From the NCBI GenBank assembly GCA_035308365.1, contig DATGGU010000036.1, forward strand, positions 1 through 64,000: a DNA stretch of 64,000 nucleotides, read 5' to 3'. Below, in pieces: positions 18,172-27,751 of this stretch. The stretch is from PALSA-505 sp035308365 (lineage in GTDB: Bacteria; Actinomycetota; Actinomycetes; Streptosporangiales; Streptosporangiaceae). Position 1 is the first letter of the stretch, and every line of letters starts with the position of its first letter. Under the pieces are notes generated by a model. It was not told the DNA's origin and did no database searches. It saw only the letters and a list, made by a program, of their open reading frames with translations. The position numbers and the translations under genes are program-made.

Positions 18172-19587
18172 ATGCACACAGACACGCGGCCAAATGTATT
18201 GCTGGTGGTTCTTGATACCGCGCGGGCGGATGCGTTCGAGCCGTACGGCGCGCCGGCGGGTGCGTCCCCGGCCGTCAGGCAGCTCGCCGCCCGCGGGCAT
18301 GCCTACGAAGCATTCTCGCCCGCGCCATGGACCATCCCGTCACATGCCGCCATGTTCAGCGGGCTCTTGCCACGCGCGACAGGTACGCCGCCGAACTACC
18401 CGGAGATCATGGAGACCGGGACGCGGGCCGCGCTTCCGGCCCTGGCGGAACGATGGCTGCCCTCGGTGCTGGCGAGGGCGGGTTATCACACCGCGGGGAT
18501 CAGCACTAACCCGCTGGTTTCGGCGGAACTGGGCTTCGACATGGGATTCGGCCGGTTTCAGAACGTGGGTTCATCGTTCTGGTGCACGTGGACCGGCCGG
18601 GTCGGATGGGCGCTGCAGGCCTTGCGCGCGCGCCCGGACGGCTGCGCCGACGGCACCGAGTGGATCTTCAACCAGTGGCTGGATGACCTGGATGGCAAAC
18701 CGTTCTTCTGGTTTGTCAACCTGTTCGAGTGTCATTCACCGTATGTGCCGCCACGGCCGTACAACACACTGTCGCCGGTCGAGCGGGTCCGTGCGTCACA
18801 GGAATGGGGCCGCTTCTACCGGCACCAGTCGAACCGCAGCGTGTTCAGCGGTTCGAAGATGTCCGCCGCCGCGCTGTCGCGAATGCGCCGGCTGTACGCG
18901 GCCGAGGTGCTCGTGGCAGACCGGTGGCTCGCGCGCATTCTCGAGAGCCTCGACGCTCGCGGTCTGCTTGACGAGACGATCGTGATCGTAACGTCCGATC
19001 ACGGAGAGAACATCGGTGAGGGAGGCCTGCTGGCGCACGGGTATTCCGTGGACGATCGCCTCATCCGGGTGCCGTTCGTGGTCACCGGCCCGGCGGCGGC
19101 GGTTCCGGGCCCGCTGTTCAGCCTGGTCGACCTGCCGAGCTGGATCGCGGCGAGTTGCGGCATCGGTGAACACCCATGGCCAGAGCTGACCGCCCGGACG
19201 ACTGCGGTCGCGCAGTTCGAGCCGTGGGGGGAGCCAGCAGATCCCTGGATCGTGGACGAGGTCAGGCAGTGGGGAATCGGCGACCTCGGAATGCGCCGTC
19301 TCACCGACGCCCTCACGTGTGCCACGAATGGCCGGCGCAAGCTCGTGCAGCGTGGCAGCGAGCAGGAACTGTACGACCTTGACACCGACCCGCTGGAGCA
19401 ATCTCCGATGACGGCGGGTGTGGCCGCCCAGAAGGGGTACGGCGACGAGTTGAACGATCTTCGCCAGGTGCTCGAACGCGCCACCGTGGATCCTCCCGTC
19501 CGCCCCGACCGGAACCGGCGAAGCGAATTGTCCGCAGCGGAGAAAGCAGAGCTTGAAGGACGCATGAAGATGCTCGGTTATATGTGA
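18172..19587 (+). CDS. Sulfatase-fold hydrolase/transferase, copy 1
   Basis: Alkaline-phosphatase-superfamily protein of 471 residues, cytoplasmic by absence of a signal peptide. Metal-binding sequences are VLLVVLDTARADAF near the N-terminus and VTSDHGENIGEGG in the C-terminal half. At the nucleophile the sequence is PWTIPSHAAMFSG with Thr54, where formylglycine sulfatases have C/S-x-P-x-R. A formylglycine-dependent sulfatase is therefore unlikely; Thr nucleophiles are known in phosphoethanolamine and glycerophosphate transferases of this superfamily. It ends in LGYM like many family members. The product could be a phosphodiesterase, sulfohydrolase or transferase acting on the cluster metabolite; the substrate is unknown. 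Confidence 0.82.
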   Translation: MHTDTRPNVLLVVLDTARADAFEPYGAPAGASPAVRQLAARGHAYEAFSPAPWTIPSHAAMFSGLLPRATGTPPNYPEIMETGTRAALPALAERWLPSVLARAGYHTAGISTNPLVSAELGFDMGFGRFQNVGSSFWCTWTGRVGWALQALRARPDGCADGTEWIFNQWLDDLDGKPFFWFVNLFECHSPYVPPRPYNTLSPVERVRASQEWGRFYRHQSNRSVFSGSKMSAAALSRMRRLYAAEVLVADRWLARILESLDARGLLDETIVIVTSDHGENIGEGGLLAHGYSVDDRLIRVPFVVTGPAAAVPGPLFSLVDLPSWIAASCGIGEHPWPELTARTTAVAQFEPWGEPADPWIVDEVRQWGIGDLGMRRLTDALTCATNGRRKLVQRGSEQELYDLDTDPLEQSPMTAGVAAQKGYGDELNDLRQVLERATVDPPVRPDRNRRSELSAAEKAELEGRMKMLGYM

Positions 19588-19615
19588 CCGCGCTCGCTGG
19601 GAAGACGGTGTTGCT

Positions 19616-21028
19616 GTGCGACAGAATGTGCTGCTGATTGTCTTTGATACCGCTCGCGCGGACGCATTTGAGCCGTACGGCGCGGCCGCTGGATCCTCGC
19701 CCGCGGCGAGCCAGCTAGCCGCGCGAGGACGGGCGTACGAAGCGTTCTCCGCCGCGCCGTGGACGGTGCCGTCGCACGCGAGCATGTTCAGCGGCCTGCT
19801 TCCGCAGGCCGCAGGCATCCCCGGGCCGGATCCGCAAAACCTGCTGGATGGGATCCGGGCGGCCATCCCGCCGCTGCGGCACCGCTGGCTGCCGGCCGTG
19901 ATGTCCGCGGCCGGGTACCAGACCGCCGGCATCAGCGCCAACCTGCAGATATCGCCCTGGACAGGGTTCGACATGGGCTTTGACCGGTTTGAATACGTCT
20001 CCCCGGGCCGGTGCAACGCGATGTCGGACGATTCGGTGCGGGGGCGTCTTCGCTGGTCCTGGGACGTGATCAAGGCGCGCACGGACGACGGCGCGGCACA
20101 GGTCGAGCGGCTGCTGGCCGACTGGCTCGACGAGGGCCCGAGCCGCAGGCCGTTCTTCTGGTTCGCCAACCTGATCGAATGTCACTCTCCCTACCTGCCG
20201 CCACGCCCCTACAGCCCGCTGGCGCCGGCTGGCCGGTACCGCGCTGGGCAGGAGGCGCGGCGGTACCTGACCCAGAACAGCCTCTGGCGCGCGGCGGCTG
20301 GGGGCTTCGACATCCCCGCCGAAGCCATCGACCGGATGCGGCGGTTGTACGCGGGCTCGGTGCGCCTCGCGGACGACTGGCTGGCGCGCGTCCTTGACGG
20401 CCTTGACCGCCACGGCCTGCTGGACGAGACGATCGTGATCGTCACCTCCGACCACGGCGAGAACCTCGGCGAAGGTGACCTGATCGGGCACGTGTTCTCG
20501 GTCGATGACCGGCTCATCCGGGTGCCGTTCATCGTCTCGGGCCCGGCCGCCATGGTGCCCGGCCCGCGATTCAGCCACGTCGACCTGGCCGCATGGCTGG
20601 CGGCAAGCTGCGGTTTGCCGGAATCTCCGTGGCCGGCTGCCGTGGACCGGGAGGTTGCCGTGGCCCAGTTCACCGCGCCCGGTGATCCCGGCGATCCGCG
20701 GGCCGCGGTCGTGGCGCACATGTGGGGCCTGGGGGAACTGGCCGTTGACCGGCTCACGACCTCGCTTCACTGCGCGACCAACGGACGGCGCAAGCTCCTG
20801 CGGCGAGGCGACCGCGACGAACTCATCGACCTGGACACGGATCCGCTGGAAGTGTCGCCGCGCACCATCGGCGCCGGTGAAGCCGGGCAGTTCGGCGCCG
20901 AGCTGACATCGCTGCGCGCGGCGCTCGAACAGACAGCCGTGCAGCCCGGGGCCGTGGCGGCCCCGGCGAGGGCCGTGCCACCTCCCGCGGATCTGGAGGC
21001 ACAGATGAAACTGCTCGGTTACCTCTGA
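19616..21028 (+). CDS. Sulfatase-fold hydrolase/transferase, copy 2
   Basis: A tandem paralogue of the preceding gene across its whole length (470 residues): VLLIVFDTARADAFEPYG, PWTVPSHASMFSGLLP with Thr50 at the nucleophile position, IECHSPYLPPRPY, VTSDHGENLGEGD, HCATNGRRKL and a C-terminal MKLLGYL. GTG 19616 is supported by GGAAG upstream. It begins 28 bases after copy 1 and is the last gene of the operon that starts at 6876. The two copies differ most in the loop after GFDMGF, so they may act on different substrates or as a heteromer (inference). Confidence 0.82.
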   Translation: MRQNVLLIVFDTARADAFEPYGAAAGSSPAASQLAARGRAYEAFSAAPWTVPSHASMFSGLLPQAAGIPGPDPQNLLDGIRAAIPPLRHRWLPAVMSAAGYQTAGISANLQISPWTGFDMGFDRFEYVSPGRCNAMSDDSVRGRLRWSWDVIKARTDDGAAQVERLLADWLDEGPSRRPFFWFANLIECHSPYLPPRPYSPLAPAGRYRAGQEARRYLTQNSLWRAAAGGFDIPAEAIDRMRRLYAGSVRLADDWLARVLDGLDRHGLLDETIVIVTSDHGENLGEGDLIGHVFSVDDRLIRVPFIVSGPAAMVPGPRFSHVDLAAWLAASCGLPESPWPAAVDREVAVAQFTAPGDPGDPRAAVVAHMWGLGELAVDRLTTSLHCATNGRRKLLRRGDRDELIDLDTDPLEVSPRTIGAGEAGQFGAELTSLRAALEQTAVQPGAVAAPARAVPPPADLEAQMKLLGYL

Positions 21029-21042
21029 CCCGCCGGCCCGGA

Positions 21043-22569
21043 TCAGTCGCGGACGGGCGGCACGCGCAGGATCTGATCGGCCGTGCCGGCGTCGAGCCGC
21101 CGGGCGGCGATCAGGTGCTGACGGAACCTCTCCCGTGCCTTATCCGGCGGCAGCCCAGCCTGCACAAGGTCGGCGGACACCTTCTCCAGGTGCTCCGAAT
21201 ACTGCGGCGGCAGGCGGGCCGCCGTGTCCTCGACCATGGCGTACTCGGCGGCAAGGTACAGCGCGCGGATGCCCGGCTCGGAATCGTAGTTCTTGCTGTA
21301 ACTGACGCCGAACAGGTGAAACAGCTCCGGTGACATGTCTTCTGGCCAGTGTTCCGGATCAGTGCTGTCCGCATCGACGGGTATCCCGCAACGGCGCACG
21401 AGATCGCGCACCTGAGAAATGGGATACCCCAGCACCCGGGCCAGCATCTGGTAAACCAGCAGCGTGTTGTAGTAGTTCCCTTCCAGCAGCTGGGGACGTC
21501 CTTCACCATCGGCCGGAAGAATCCTCAGCAGGAGCTCTCGCTGCCTGTCTGTGGGCACCTTCGCGAAACATTTCCGCAAGAGAAATCCGCGCGGCGAACC
21601 CAGCCAGTCATACGTGCTGGGGCTGGCCGGGACGCCGGCCGCCTCGACCGCCCGTATCGTTTCGGTATTAACGAACAGAAAGTGCGTGTTGGCCAGCCTG
21701 AAACCGTAGCCCGAGTCCCATGACCAGGTACAGTTCATCGACACACCCGGGTCGAGGGCCGTCATCTCCTTGAACAGGCCGCCGTTGAGGACGAAGCAGT
21801 CGATGTCGACCCAGCCGAAGTTGTTTCTGTTGTGCGCGAAGAGGAATTCCCACGCCGTGACGTCGTCGACCGGCAGGCGGATGTGATGGAACGGCCGGTC
21901 CAGATTTCGCCCGATCCACTCGCGCTCCTCGCTGGTCAGCGCAGAGCCGATCAGCACCAGGTTGGTATCGGGCGGCACGAAGCTCTCGGCGTGTACCACC
22001 CAATGGAGCAGGCCGGAGGTGAAGAACATGTAGAAGATATCGCGCTTGTCTTCCAGGTTCTCGTAGAACTGCTGGAACTCTTTTGCCTGCTCCCGCTCTT
22101 CGCGGGCCGAACGAACACGCTGCCAGCGGCTGCGCCACTGGGTTACCGGCGACTGGCGCGGTTGCCGGGTACGCTCGAGGAACACCTCGGAGGCATGGCC
22201 GACGCAGATCAGGTTGCCGCAACAGTCCTGGACGTCGAAGCTGTCCCAGCCGATTCCCCGGCCGGTTATGTCGCCCAGCCCGGCGGCGCCGCGAAGCTGC
22301 AGGTCCCGGTGCGCGGCCTCGACATCGCCGACCAAAAGCACAGCGTCCCACGGCGGGCCGGCCGGATCGGGTCGCGGCCCGGCGCCCGGCACCTGCTGAA
22401 GAAGCAGCGCGGCGCCCTGCCTGCGGACGATCGCGAACCCGGGCGGATGCCCCCCGAGCAGGGCAACCACCTCGAACCCGAGGACATCGCGGTAGTAGGA
22501 CGCGGCGGTTTCCACGTTGCTCACCCGAAGGCACGGCACGGCGGGGACACCGCCGGGCGCCGGGCTCAT
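21043..22569 (-). CDS. VOC domain fused to DxD (GT-A-like) core, paralogue 1
   Basis: First of seven related proteins in the window. Residues about 8-125 form a vicinal-oxygen-chelate domain (VPCLRVSNVETAASYYRDVL ... FDVQDCCGNLICVG); the first metal-ligand position has Cys rather than His, as in metal-free bleomycin-resistance proteins. From about 178 the core reads FYMFFTSGLLHWVVHAE, NLVLIGSALT, DRPFHHIR and FGWVDIDCFVLN (Asp255-x-Asp257), which resembles the nucleotide-sugar-binding half of GT-A glycosyltransferases. About 170 further residues are helical and unassigned. ATG 22569 is chosen because upstream sequence belongs to the preceding gene. Glycosyl transfer is inference; the VOC assignment is firmer. 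Confidence 0.7.
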   Translation of the reverse strand: MSPAPGGVPAVPCLRVSNVETAASYYRDVLGFEVVALLGGHPPGFAIVRRQGAALLLQQVPGAGPRPDPAGPPWDAVLLVGDVEAAHRDLQLRGAAGLGDITGRGIGWDSFDVQDCCGNLICVGHASEVFLERTRQPRQSPVTQWRSRWQRVRSAREEREQAKEFQQFYENLEDKRDIFYMFFTSGLLHWVVHAESFVPPDTNLVLIGSALTSEEREWIGRNLDRPFHHIRLPVDDVTAWEFLFAHNRNNFGWVDIDCFVLNGGLFKEMTALDPGVSMNCTWSWDSGYGFRLANTHFLFVNTETIRAVEAAGVPASPSTYDWLGSPRGFLLRKCFAKVPTDRQRELLLRILPADGEGRPQLLEGNYYNTLLVYQMLARVLGYPISQVRDLVRRCGIPVDADSTDPEHWPEDMSPELFHLFGVSYSKNYDSEPGIRALYLAAEYAMVEDTAARLPPQYSEHLEKVSADLVQAGLPPDKARERFRQHLIAARRLDAGTADQILRVPPVRD

Positions 22570-22594
22570 CGCGCGCCGCCAGTCAGTGCATGAG

Positions 22595-24178
22595 TCACCT
22601 GAACTCCTCGATGTTCGCCGCGGGGCGCAGCACGGCCGCGGCACCCTGGTCCGACATGCCGCGTGCCTCGACGAGATGCTCGCGAATCAGCTCCCGCGCG
22701 GCGTCCGGTGTGATCCCGCGCGCAGCCAGTGCGGATGTGATTCGCTCCAGCCGATCGGTGTAATAGGGCGGAAGCTGGCCGGCAAGCTCATCGAGGTTTA
22801 TGTACTCGGCGGCCAGGTAGAGCAGCCGGACGCCGGAGTCGTGGAAGTAACCGCTCTGCTCATCCAGTGGATCGGCCCGGGCCACGGCCCCGACGTGGAG
22901 CAACTCGTCGGAGGCCTCGTCCTGGACGGCGAGCCCGCGCAGGTGCCGGAAGCCTTCCAGGGACCGCACGCGATGGACCGGCCATCCGCAGCTGCGAGCC
23001 AGCAGCTGGTGCATCACCGTGGTGTCGAAGTAGGCCATCCCGCCGGGCGGAGCGGGCCGCCCGGCCTCATCGCGGGCGAGGATGCGGCGCAGGCGCCGGC
23101 GCTGGGCCCGTGATGGCCTCCGCGCGTAGCAGCGCCTGCTGGGCACCCCGAGGTTCTGCCGCTCGTAATCGTACGGCGAGGGGCTGGCCGCCAGCCCCCG
23201 CTTCCGCAGCGCCGCTATCACATCGACGTTCACGAAGAGGAGATAGGTGTTCGCAACCGGGAAGCCGCAGCCGGAGTCCCACGACCATGCGCAGTTCATC
23301 GAGACGCCGGGCGCGATGTCCGCGAGCTCGCCGAAGAGGTTGCCATTGAGGACGAAGCAGTCACTGTCAATCCAGCCGAAGTGATGCCGGTTGACGGCGA
23401 ACAGGAACTCCCAGGCGACCTGATCGTCGACCCGGAGCCGGATGTGGTGAAAGGGGCGGTCCAGATGCTGCCGCACCCAGGCCAGCTCGTCGGGCGGCAG
23501 ATCCGAGCCGAGCAACACGAGGTTGACGTCGCGTGGCACGCGGCTGAGCGCCCGGACCGTCCAGTGCAGAAGCCGGCCGCTGAAGAGCATGTAGTAAATG
23601 TCGCGCTTGTCGGAGAGCTTCTCGTAGAAGGCGCGGAGTTCGGCGACGTGCGGAGCCTCCGCACGCGCACGGCGGCGTTCGTGAAGCCGGATCACCATGT
23701 CCTCGGCCGGCTTCCCGGCTAGCCGTTTCGCCGCCGCGACCGGACCGCTGACCGGTCCTACCGCCAGCATGTTCCCGAAGCCGTCGGTCAGCCCGAAAAA
23801 GCCGGCCCATTCGGGTGGGAGATCCTCCGGCGGCACGACCTGCGCGCGTTGATCCTCCCACTGACGGCGCAGCACCCGCGGCTGGCCGACCAGGAGCACA
23901 GCGTCCGGGGCGCCGCGCCAGCAGGCGTCCCCGGCCTGCTCTTCGTTCGGTTGCTGGCACAACTGCAGCGTCACACCGTGCCCCCGGACCACGGCGATCG
24001 CCGCGCCTGCGGTCCCCACGTGCTCGAATCCCAAGACCGTGCGGTAGTACGCGGTCGCGTCGCCGATATCGTCCACGGTCAGCGCTGGCACGGCCATGGC
24101 GTGCCGGGAGCGCCGCAGTGCATCACGGACCGTCAGGCCCGTGGCCGGGAACCATGCGGAACGTGACACCTGCCTCAC
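22595..24178 (-). CDS. VOC domain fused to DxD (GT-A-like) core, paralogue 2
   Basis: The start is set at GTG 24178, which overlaps the amidase stop (GTGA) and gives 527 residues; a longer frame exists but would run through the amidase gene. VOC domain about 29-142 (MAVPALTVDDIGDATAYYRT, TDGFGNMLAVG). Core from about 194 with YYMLFSGRLLHWTV, NLVLLGSDLPPDELAWV and FGWIDSDCFVLN (Asp271, Asp273). It is closest to the paralogue at 44925: both have AVNRHxFGWID, LFGEL and RRCYAR. Third and last minus-strand gene before paralogue 1, separated from it by 25 bases. Confidence 0.7.
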   Translation of the reverse strand: MRQVSRSAWFPATGLTVRDALRRSRHAMAVPALTVDDIGDATAYYRTVLGFEHVGTAGAAIAVVRGHGVTLQLCQQPNEEQAGDACWRGAPDAVLLVGQPRVLRRQWEDQRAQVVPPEDLPPEWAGFFGLTDGFGNMLAVGPVSGPVAAAKRLAGKPAEDMVIRLHERRRARAEAPHVAELRAFYEKLSDKRDIYYMLFSGRLLHWTVRALSRVPRDVNLVLLGSDLPPDELAWVRQHLDRPFHHIRLRVDDQVAWEFLFAVNRHHFGWIDSDCFVLNGNLFGELADIAPGVSMNCAWSWDSGCGFPVANTYLLFVNVDVIAALRKRGLAASPSPYDYERQNLGVPSRRCYARRPSRAQRRRLRRILARDEAGRPAPPGGMAYFDTTVMHQLLARSCGWPVHRVRSLEGFRHLRGLAVQDEASDELLHVGAVARADPLDEQSGYFHDSGVRLLYLAAEYINLDELAGQLPPYYTDRLERITSALAARGITPDAARELIREHLVEARGMSDQGAAAVLRPAANIEEFR

Positions 24179-25737
24179 CCACTGCCGCTCACGGAAGGGA
24201 CAGGACCGCTCGCACCGCGCGATTGCGGCGGCCCGCCAGGAAGATCCCCGGCCAGCGTCGGCAGATAACGCGGTGGCCTGCGCGCCAGCGTGGCCTGCTC
24301 GAACGCGTAAGCGAACGACAGCACTCGCGCGTCGCGCCATCGCCCGGCGAAGAAGGACACACCGATCGGAAGCGGCCCGGCGAAGCCCGCGGGCACCGTG
24401 GCACTTGGGTAGCCGGCCACCGCGGCGGCGGAGGACGAACCGATCCAGGCGGCGTCGCCGCTGGCGTAGTCGGTCTTCCAGGCGGGGCCGTTCGTGGGCG
24501 CCATGATCGCGTCAAGCCGGGCGGCCGCGATCGTCTCGTCGATCGACCGGCGCGCCAGGCGGGTCGCGGTCATCCGGTGCGCCCGGCACTGGGGGTCATC
24601 GGCCGGCGGAGCGAGCAGCGAATCCTCGAAGGCGTCCTGCCCGAACAGCGACAGCTCGATATCGTCGCGCCGGTTGAACGCGACGAGCTCGGCCAGCGTC
24701 TTCAGGCCGCCTGCGCGGCCGGCCAGGTACTTCTCGACGTCGCGCCTGAATTCCGCGATCAACGCGGCGAACACGTGGGTGCCGATCTCGTCTCGCAGCG
24801 GCAGATCGACATCCGAAACACTCGCTCCCGCGGCTTCGAGAGCACTTGCCGCGCTGGAGACGACGCGGTCCACGTCGGCATCACAACCTGACAGGCGCCA
24901 CACCCCGATACGCCTGCCGCGCAAGGCGGCCGCGTCCAGCAGCCTCGCGTAGTGGCGAGGCTGGCCGGCTGGGTACTGCGCGGTGGCTGGATCGGCTGGG
25001 TCGCGGCCCTGGATGGCGCCGAGCGTCAGCGCGGCGTCGATGACATGCCGGGCGATCGGCCCAGCGGTGTCTTGCTCGTAGGAGACCGGCACGAGGCCGG
25101 TACGGGAAACCAGCCCCCGGCTCGGCTTGTGGGCGACGACGCCGTTGAGCCCCGCGGGGAGGACGAGCGAGCCGTCCGTCTCGGTGCCGATGGCCACCTG
25201 CGCCAGCGAAGCGGCCACGGCTGCGGCGCACCCGGATGACGAGCCGCCGGGGTTCCGGTCGAGCACGTGCGGATTGCTCGTCTGACCGCCCACGGCGGAC
25301 CAGCCCGACGTGCAGTGCCACGACCGGGCGTTCGCCCACTCACTCAGGTTCGCCTTGCCCAGGATGACGGCGCCCGCCGAGCGCAGCCCACGCACCACGG
25401 CCGCGTCGGCGGCCGGTGGTGGCCCGAGCAGCGCACGTGAGCCGGCCGTAGTCGGCAAACCGCTCGTGTCCAGGTTGTCTTTGAGCAGCACCGGAATCCC
25501 GTCCAGCGGCCCGCGGGCAGCCTGGTCCCGCCGCCGCCGGTCGGCGTCGGCCGCTTCCCGGGCCGCGTGCGGGTTCGTGGTGATCACGGCCTTGATCGCA
25601 GGATCGATGCGGTGGATCCGGCGCAGATAGCTGCGGGTCAGCTCGACCGCGCTGAGCGCGCCGCCGGCCATCAGGCGCTGCAGAGCGGGAATCGTCAGGA
25701 CATCGAGATCAACCTCGGCCGCGTGGGGATTGCGCAT
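24175..25737 (-). CDS. Amidase-signature enzyme, peptide-amidase-like
   Basis: Hydrolase of amide bonds with the Ser-cisSer-Lys triad: Lys86 in LLKDN, cis-Ser166 in NPGGSSSG and nucleophile Ser190 in GTETDGSLVLPAG. The 24-residue spacing between the serines and the ETDG form match peptide amidase (Pam) rather than GatA (GTDTGGS). Length 520 is normal; no clear signal peptide. Peptide amidases remove C-terminal carboxamide groups; here it could trim or, in reverse, install an amide on the peptide, possibly opposing the AsnB at 11837 (inference). It starts nine bases after the SGNH gene and overlaps the next gene by GTGA. Confidence 0.88.
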   Translation of the reverse strand: MRNPHAAEVDLDVLTIPALQRLMAGGALSAVELTRSYLRRIHRIDPAIKAVITTNPHAAREAADADRRRRDQAARGPLDGIPVLLKDNLDTSGLPTTAGSRALLGPPPAADAAVVRGLRSAGAVILGKANLSEWANARSWHCTSGWSAVGGQTSNPHVLDRNPGGSSSGCAAAVAASLAQVAIGTETDGSLVLPAGLNGVVAHKPSRGLVSRTGLVPVSYEQDTAGPIARHVIDAALTLGAIQGRDPADPATAQYPAGQPRHYARLLDAAALRGRRIGVWRLSGCDADVDRVVSSAASALEAAGASVSDVDLPLRDEIGTHVFAALIAEFRRDVEKYLAGRAGGLKTLAELVAFNRRDDIELSLFGQDAFEDSLLAPPADDPQCRAHRMTATRLARRSIDETIAAARLDAIMAPTNGPAWKTDYASGDAAWIGSSSAAAVAGYPSATVPAGFAGPLPIGVSFFAGRWRDARVLSFAYAFEQATLARRPPRYLPTLAGDLPGGPPQSRGASGPVPSVSGSG

Positions 25738-25746
25738 CGGCCGTCG

Positions 25747-27741
25747 CTACCTCAGCGCTACCCGCGCGTCGAACAGTTCGCCGAAGACGGGATAGACGCA
25801 GGGGAACTCGCCGCGGGCCATAGCGGTAGCGGCCGCCGCGAAATGTGCTTGCGCATCGGTCGCCGGCACCGGCCAGCGGATGCTGACCCAGTTCACCCCC
25901 GGCCTTGTCACGCTGGCTGGAATCTCGATGGTGACGCCCGCCCAATCCGGGTGCGCCGCGACGGTCCCGACCACGCTGTCGTTCACGCTGATCTCGGCGG
26001 CCGAATGCCCGGGCGCATCCGGCATCCGGTAGGTCAGGCTGAGCGACCCAGCGCACTGCCCGCCGAGACTGAACGCGAAGCGAGACCGCTCGGCCGTGGC
26101 GTGGAAGTAGTAGCGCGGCGGGCTGAGGTCGGCGGACTGGCGGCTCATTTCGGTGATGTCATTGGAGGTGCACAGCAGGTCCATTTCCCCGGCGCCGGCC
26201 GACGGCGCCCGGCCGAGCATCTCGCCAATGCACTCGCCCAGTACCCACAGCCCGGGCGGCCGGTTGCTGCTGAGCAGCATCGGCCCGAGCACCATGGACG
26301 CGGGTCCCGCCGCGGCCAGTGTCTCGATTGCGGCGTGCGTCCAGAGCGGGCCGGCGCCCTGGAGTATGTCCAGCAGCGCTGTCATGATCTCCGGAGCCGG
26401 CTGGCCGCAGGCGGCCGCGGCAGCCAGTTGCGCGCGGATGACCTCGGCCGGCTGGCCGTAGTAGGAGTTGTGCACCGCGGCCAGCATGTGCACGAGCAAG
26501 CGCAGTTCGGGCTCGACCCCGGGCCCGGGCGGCGTCGATCCGGCCGGCCGGCCCAGCAGCGCGTCGGCGACGGCGCTCATCGCGCGCTCGACTCCCATGT
26601 CGGACAGATGACAGAAGTCGTGAAAGAAGCGCTCGTCGGGCAGCTCAGGAAGGTCGGGCGCCGCCAGGACCTGGCGCAGGTCGACGCAGGGAAAGCCGTG
26701 CTCCGCGGCGAAGTCCACCAGCAGCTGCTGAGTTTCGCGAATGGCTCGCGGGGTGTTGGCGACGCCGACGCCCACGATCGAATCGCGGGCGTCTTCCAGC
26801 CCGGACCGTGCCGTGGGGCCATCACCGAGCGCCATCGCGGCGCGGCCAAGCAGGTAGCCGGGCACCGGGCTGGTCCCACCGTCCAGCAGGCGCATCTGCT
26901 CGGCGATCGGCGCCACGTCGGCCCACTGTGCCGCGTCGCACGCCATTTCCGCGGCGTCACGCAGCTCATACCACTTGGCGAGGGCACCGGACGGCAGTAC
27001 CGGCACCTCGAGATTGGCGGCCAGCGCCCAGCCGCACAGGTTGAACTCGGGAACGACGACGATGATCTGGGTGCCGTGGTCACGGGAGAGTCTGGCGAAC
27101 CGGTTCAGCAAGTCTTGTGCGCGCGGCAGGATCACGGCCGAGACGAATGTCCGCCGCGCCTCGCCGTACCCGCCGTTGGCCACGGCGCGCGCCAGCACGT
27201 CGAATATCCCGGTCTGCGGCGATGCCGGGAAGCAGGTCCAGTTGTTGCCGCCGAACATCACGAGGGCGTCGGGTTCCAGAAGAGCTATCTGATCGGCAAG
27301 CTCGGCTGTCTGTTCCGCGGAGGCGCCCGACTTCGCCAGGTCCACCACCTGGTAGCCACCCGGTGCCGCCTTGTCCAACTGCCGCCCGAGCGCGATCGCG
27401 GGATTGAAAGCGGGATCGTAGAGCCAGCCCCGGGCGGTCGACTCGCCGATCAGGACAACCCGGCGCGCGCTGCCCGCCGGCGCGACCTCGGCAACGTCGG
27501 CCCAGGCCCATTTCTCCGTCATGGCCCATTCGTGCCGCCGCAGCGCGACACCGTCATCGGTCCGTTCGGCGTGCCATATCCCCACGTCGTCCGCGCGCTC
27601 CGGCCGGTCCGCCGGCCGGGCGGAGCTGTTCAGATGGACGGTCAGCTTCTGCAGCTCGGCGAGGATCTCCGCGCCACGCGAGTCCGCCAGCAGGCGTGCG
27701 ATGCGGTCCGCGTCCGGCCTGAGCGCGTCACTTCCCGTCAT
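25747..27741 (-). CDS. Large SGNH/GDSL-type hydrolase, copy 1
   Basis: A 664-residue protein with an SGNH hydrolase core. Block I is VVLIGESTARGW (nucleophile Ser101), then DLAKSGAS, block III FGGNNW (164-167) and block V DFCHLSDMG (Asp375, His378). Roughly 100 residues sit inserted before block V, and the last 250 residues add an unassigned domain ending in a beta-rich segment (RPGVNWVSIRWPV). No signal peptide, so probably intracellular. SGNH enzymes are esterases or O-acyltransferases; next to a carbamoyltransferase it may act on a sugar hydroxyl. The copy at 51633 has the same architecture and the same neighbour. Confidence 0.78.
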   Translation of the reverse strand: MTGSDALRPDADRIARLLADSRGAEILAELQKLTVHLNSSARPADRPERADDVGIWHAERTDDGVALRRHEWAMTEKWAWADVAEVAPAGSARRVVLIGESTARGWLYDPAFNPAIALGRQLDKAAPGGYQVVDLAKSGASAEQTAELADQIALLEPDALVMFGGNNWTCFPASPQTGIFDVLARAVANGGYGEARRTFVSAVILPRAQDLLNRFARLSRDHGTQIIVVVPEFNLCGWALAANLEVPVLPSGALAKWYELRDAAEMACDAAQWADVAPIAEQMRLLDGGTSPVPGYLLGRAAMALGDGPTARSGLEDARDSIVGVGVANTPRAIRETQQLLVDFAAEHGFPCVDLRQVLAAPDLPELPDERFFHDFCHLSDMGVERAMSAVADALLGRPAGSTPPGPGVEPELRLLVHMLAAVHNSYYGQPAEVIRAQLAAAAACGQPAPEIMTALLDILQGAGPLWTHAAIETLAAAGPASMVLGPMLLSSNRPPGLWVLGECIGEMLGRAPSAGAGEMDLLCTSNDITEMSRQSADLSPPRYYFHATAERSRFAFSLGGQCAGSLSLTYRMPDAPGHSAAEISVNDSVVGTVAAHPDWAGVTIEIPASVTRPGVNWVSIRWPVPATDAQAHFAAAATAMARGEFPCVYPVFGELFDARVALR

Positions 27742-27751
27742 GACTCACCAC

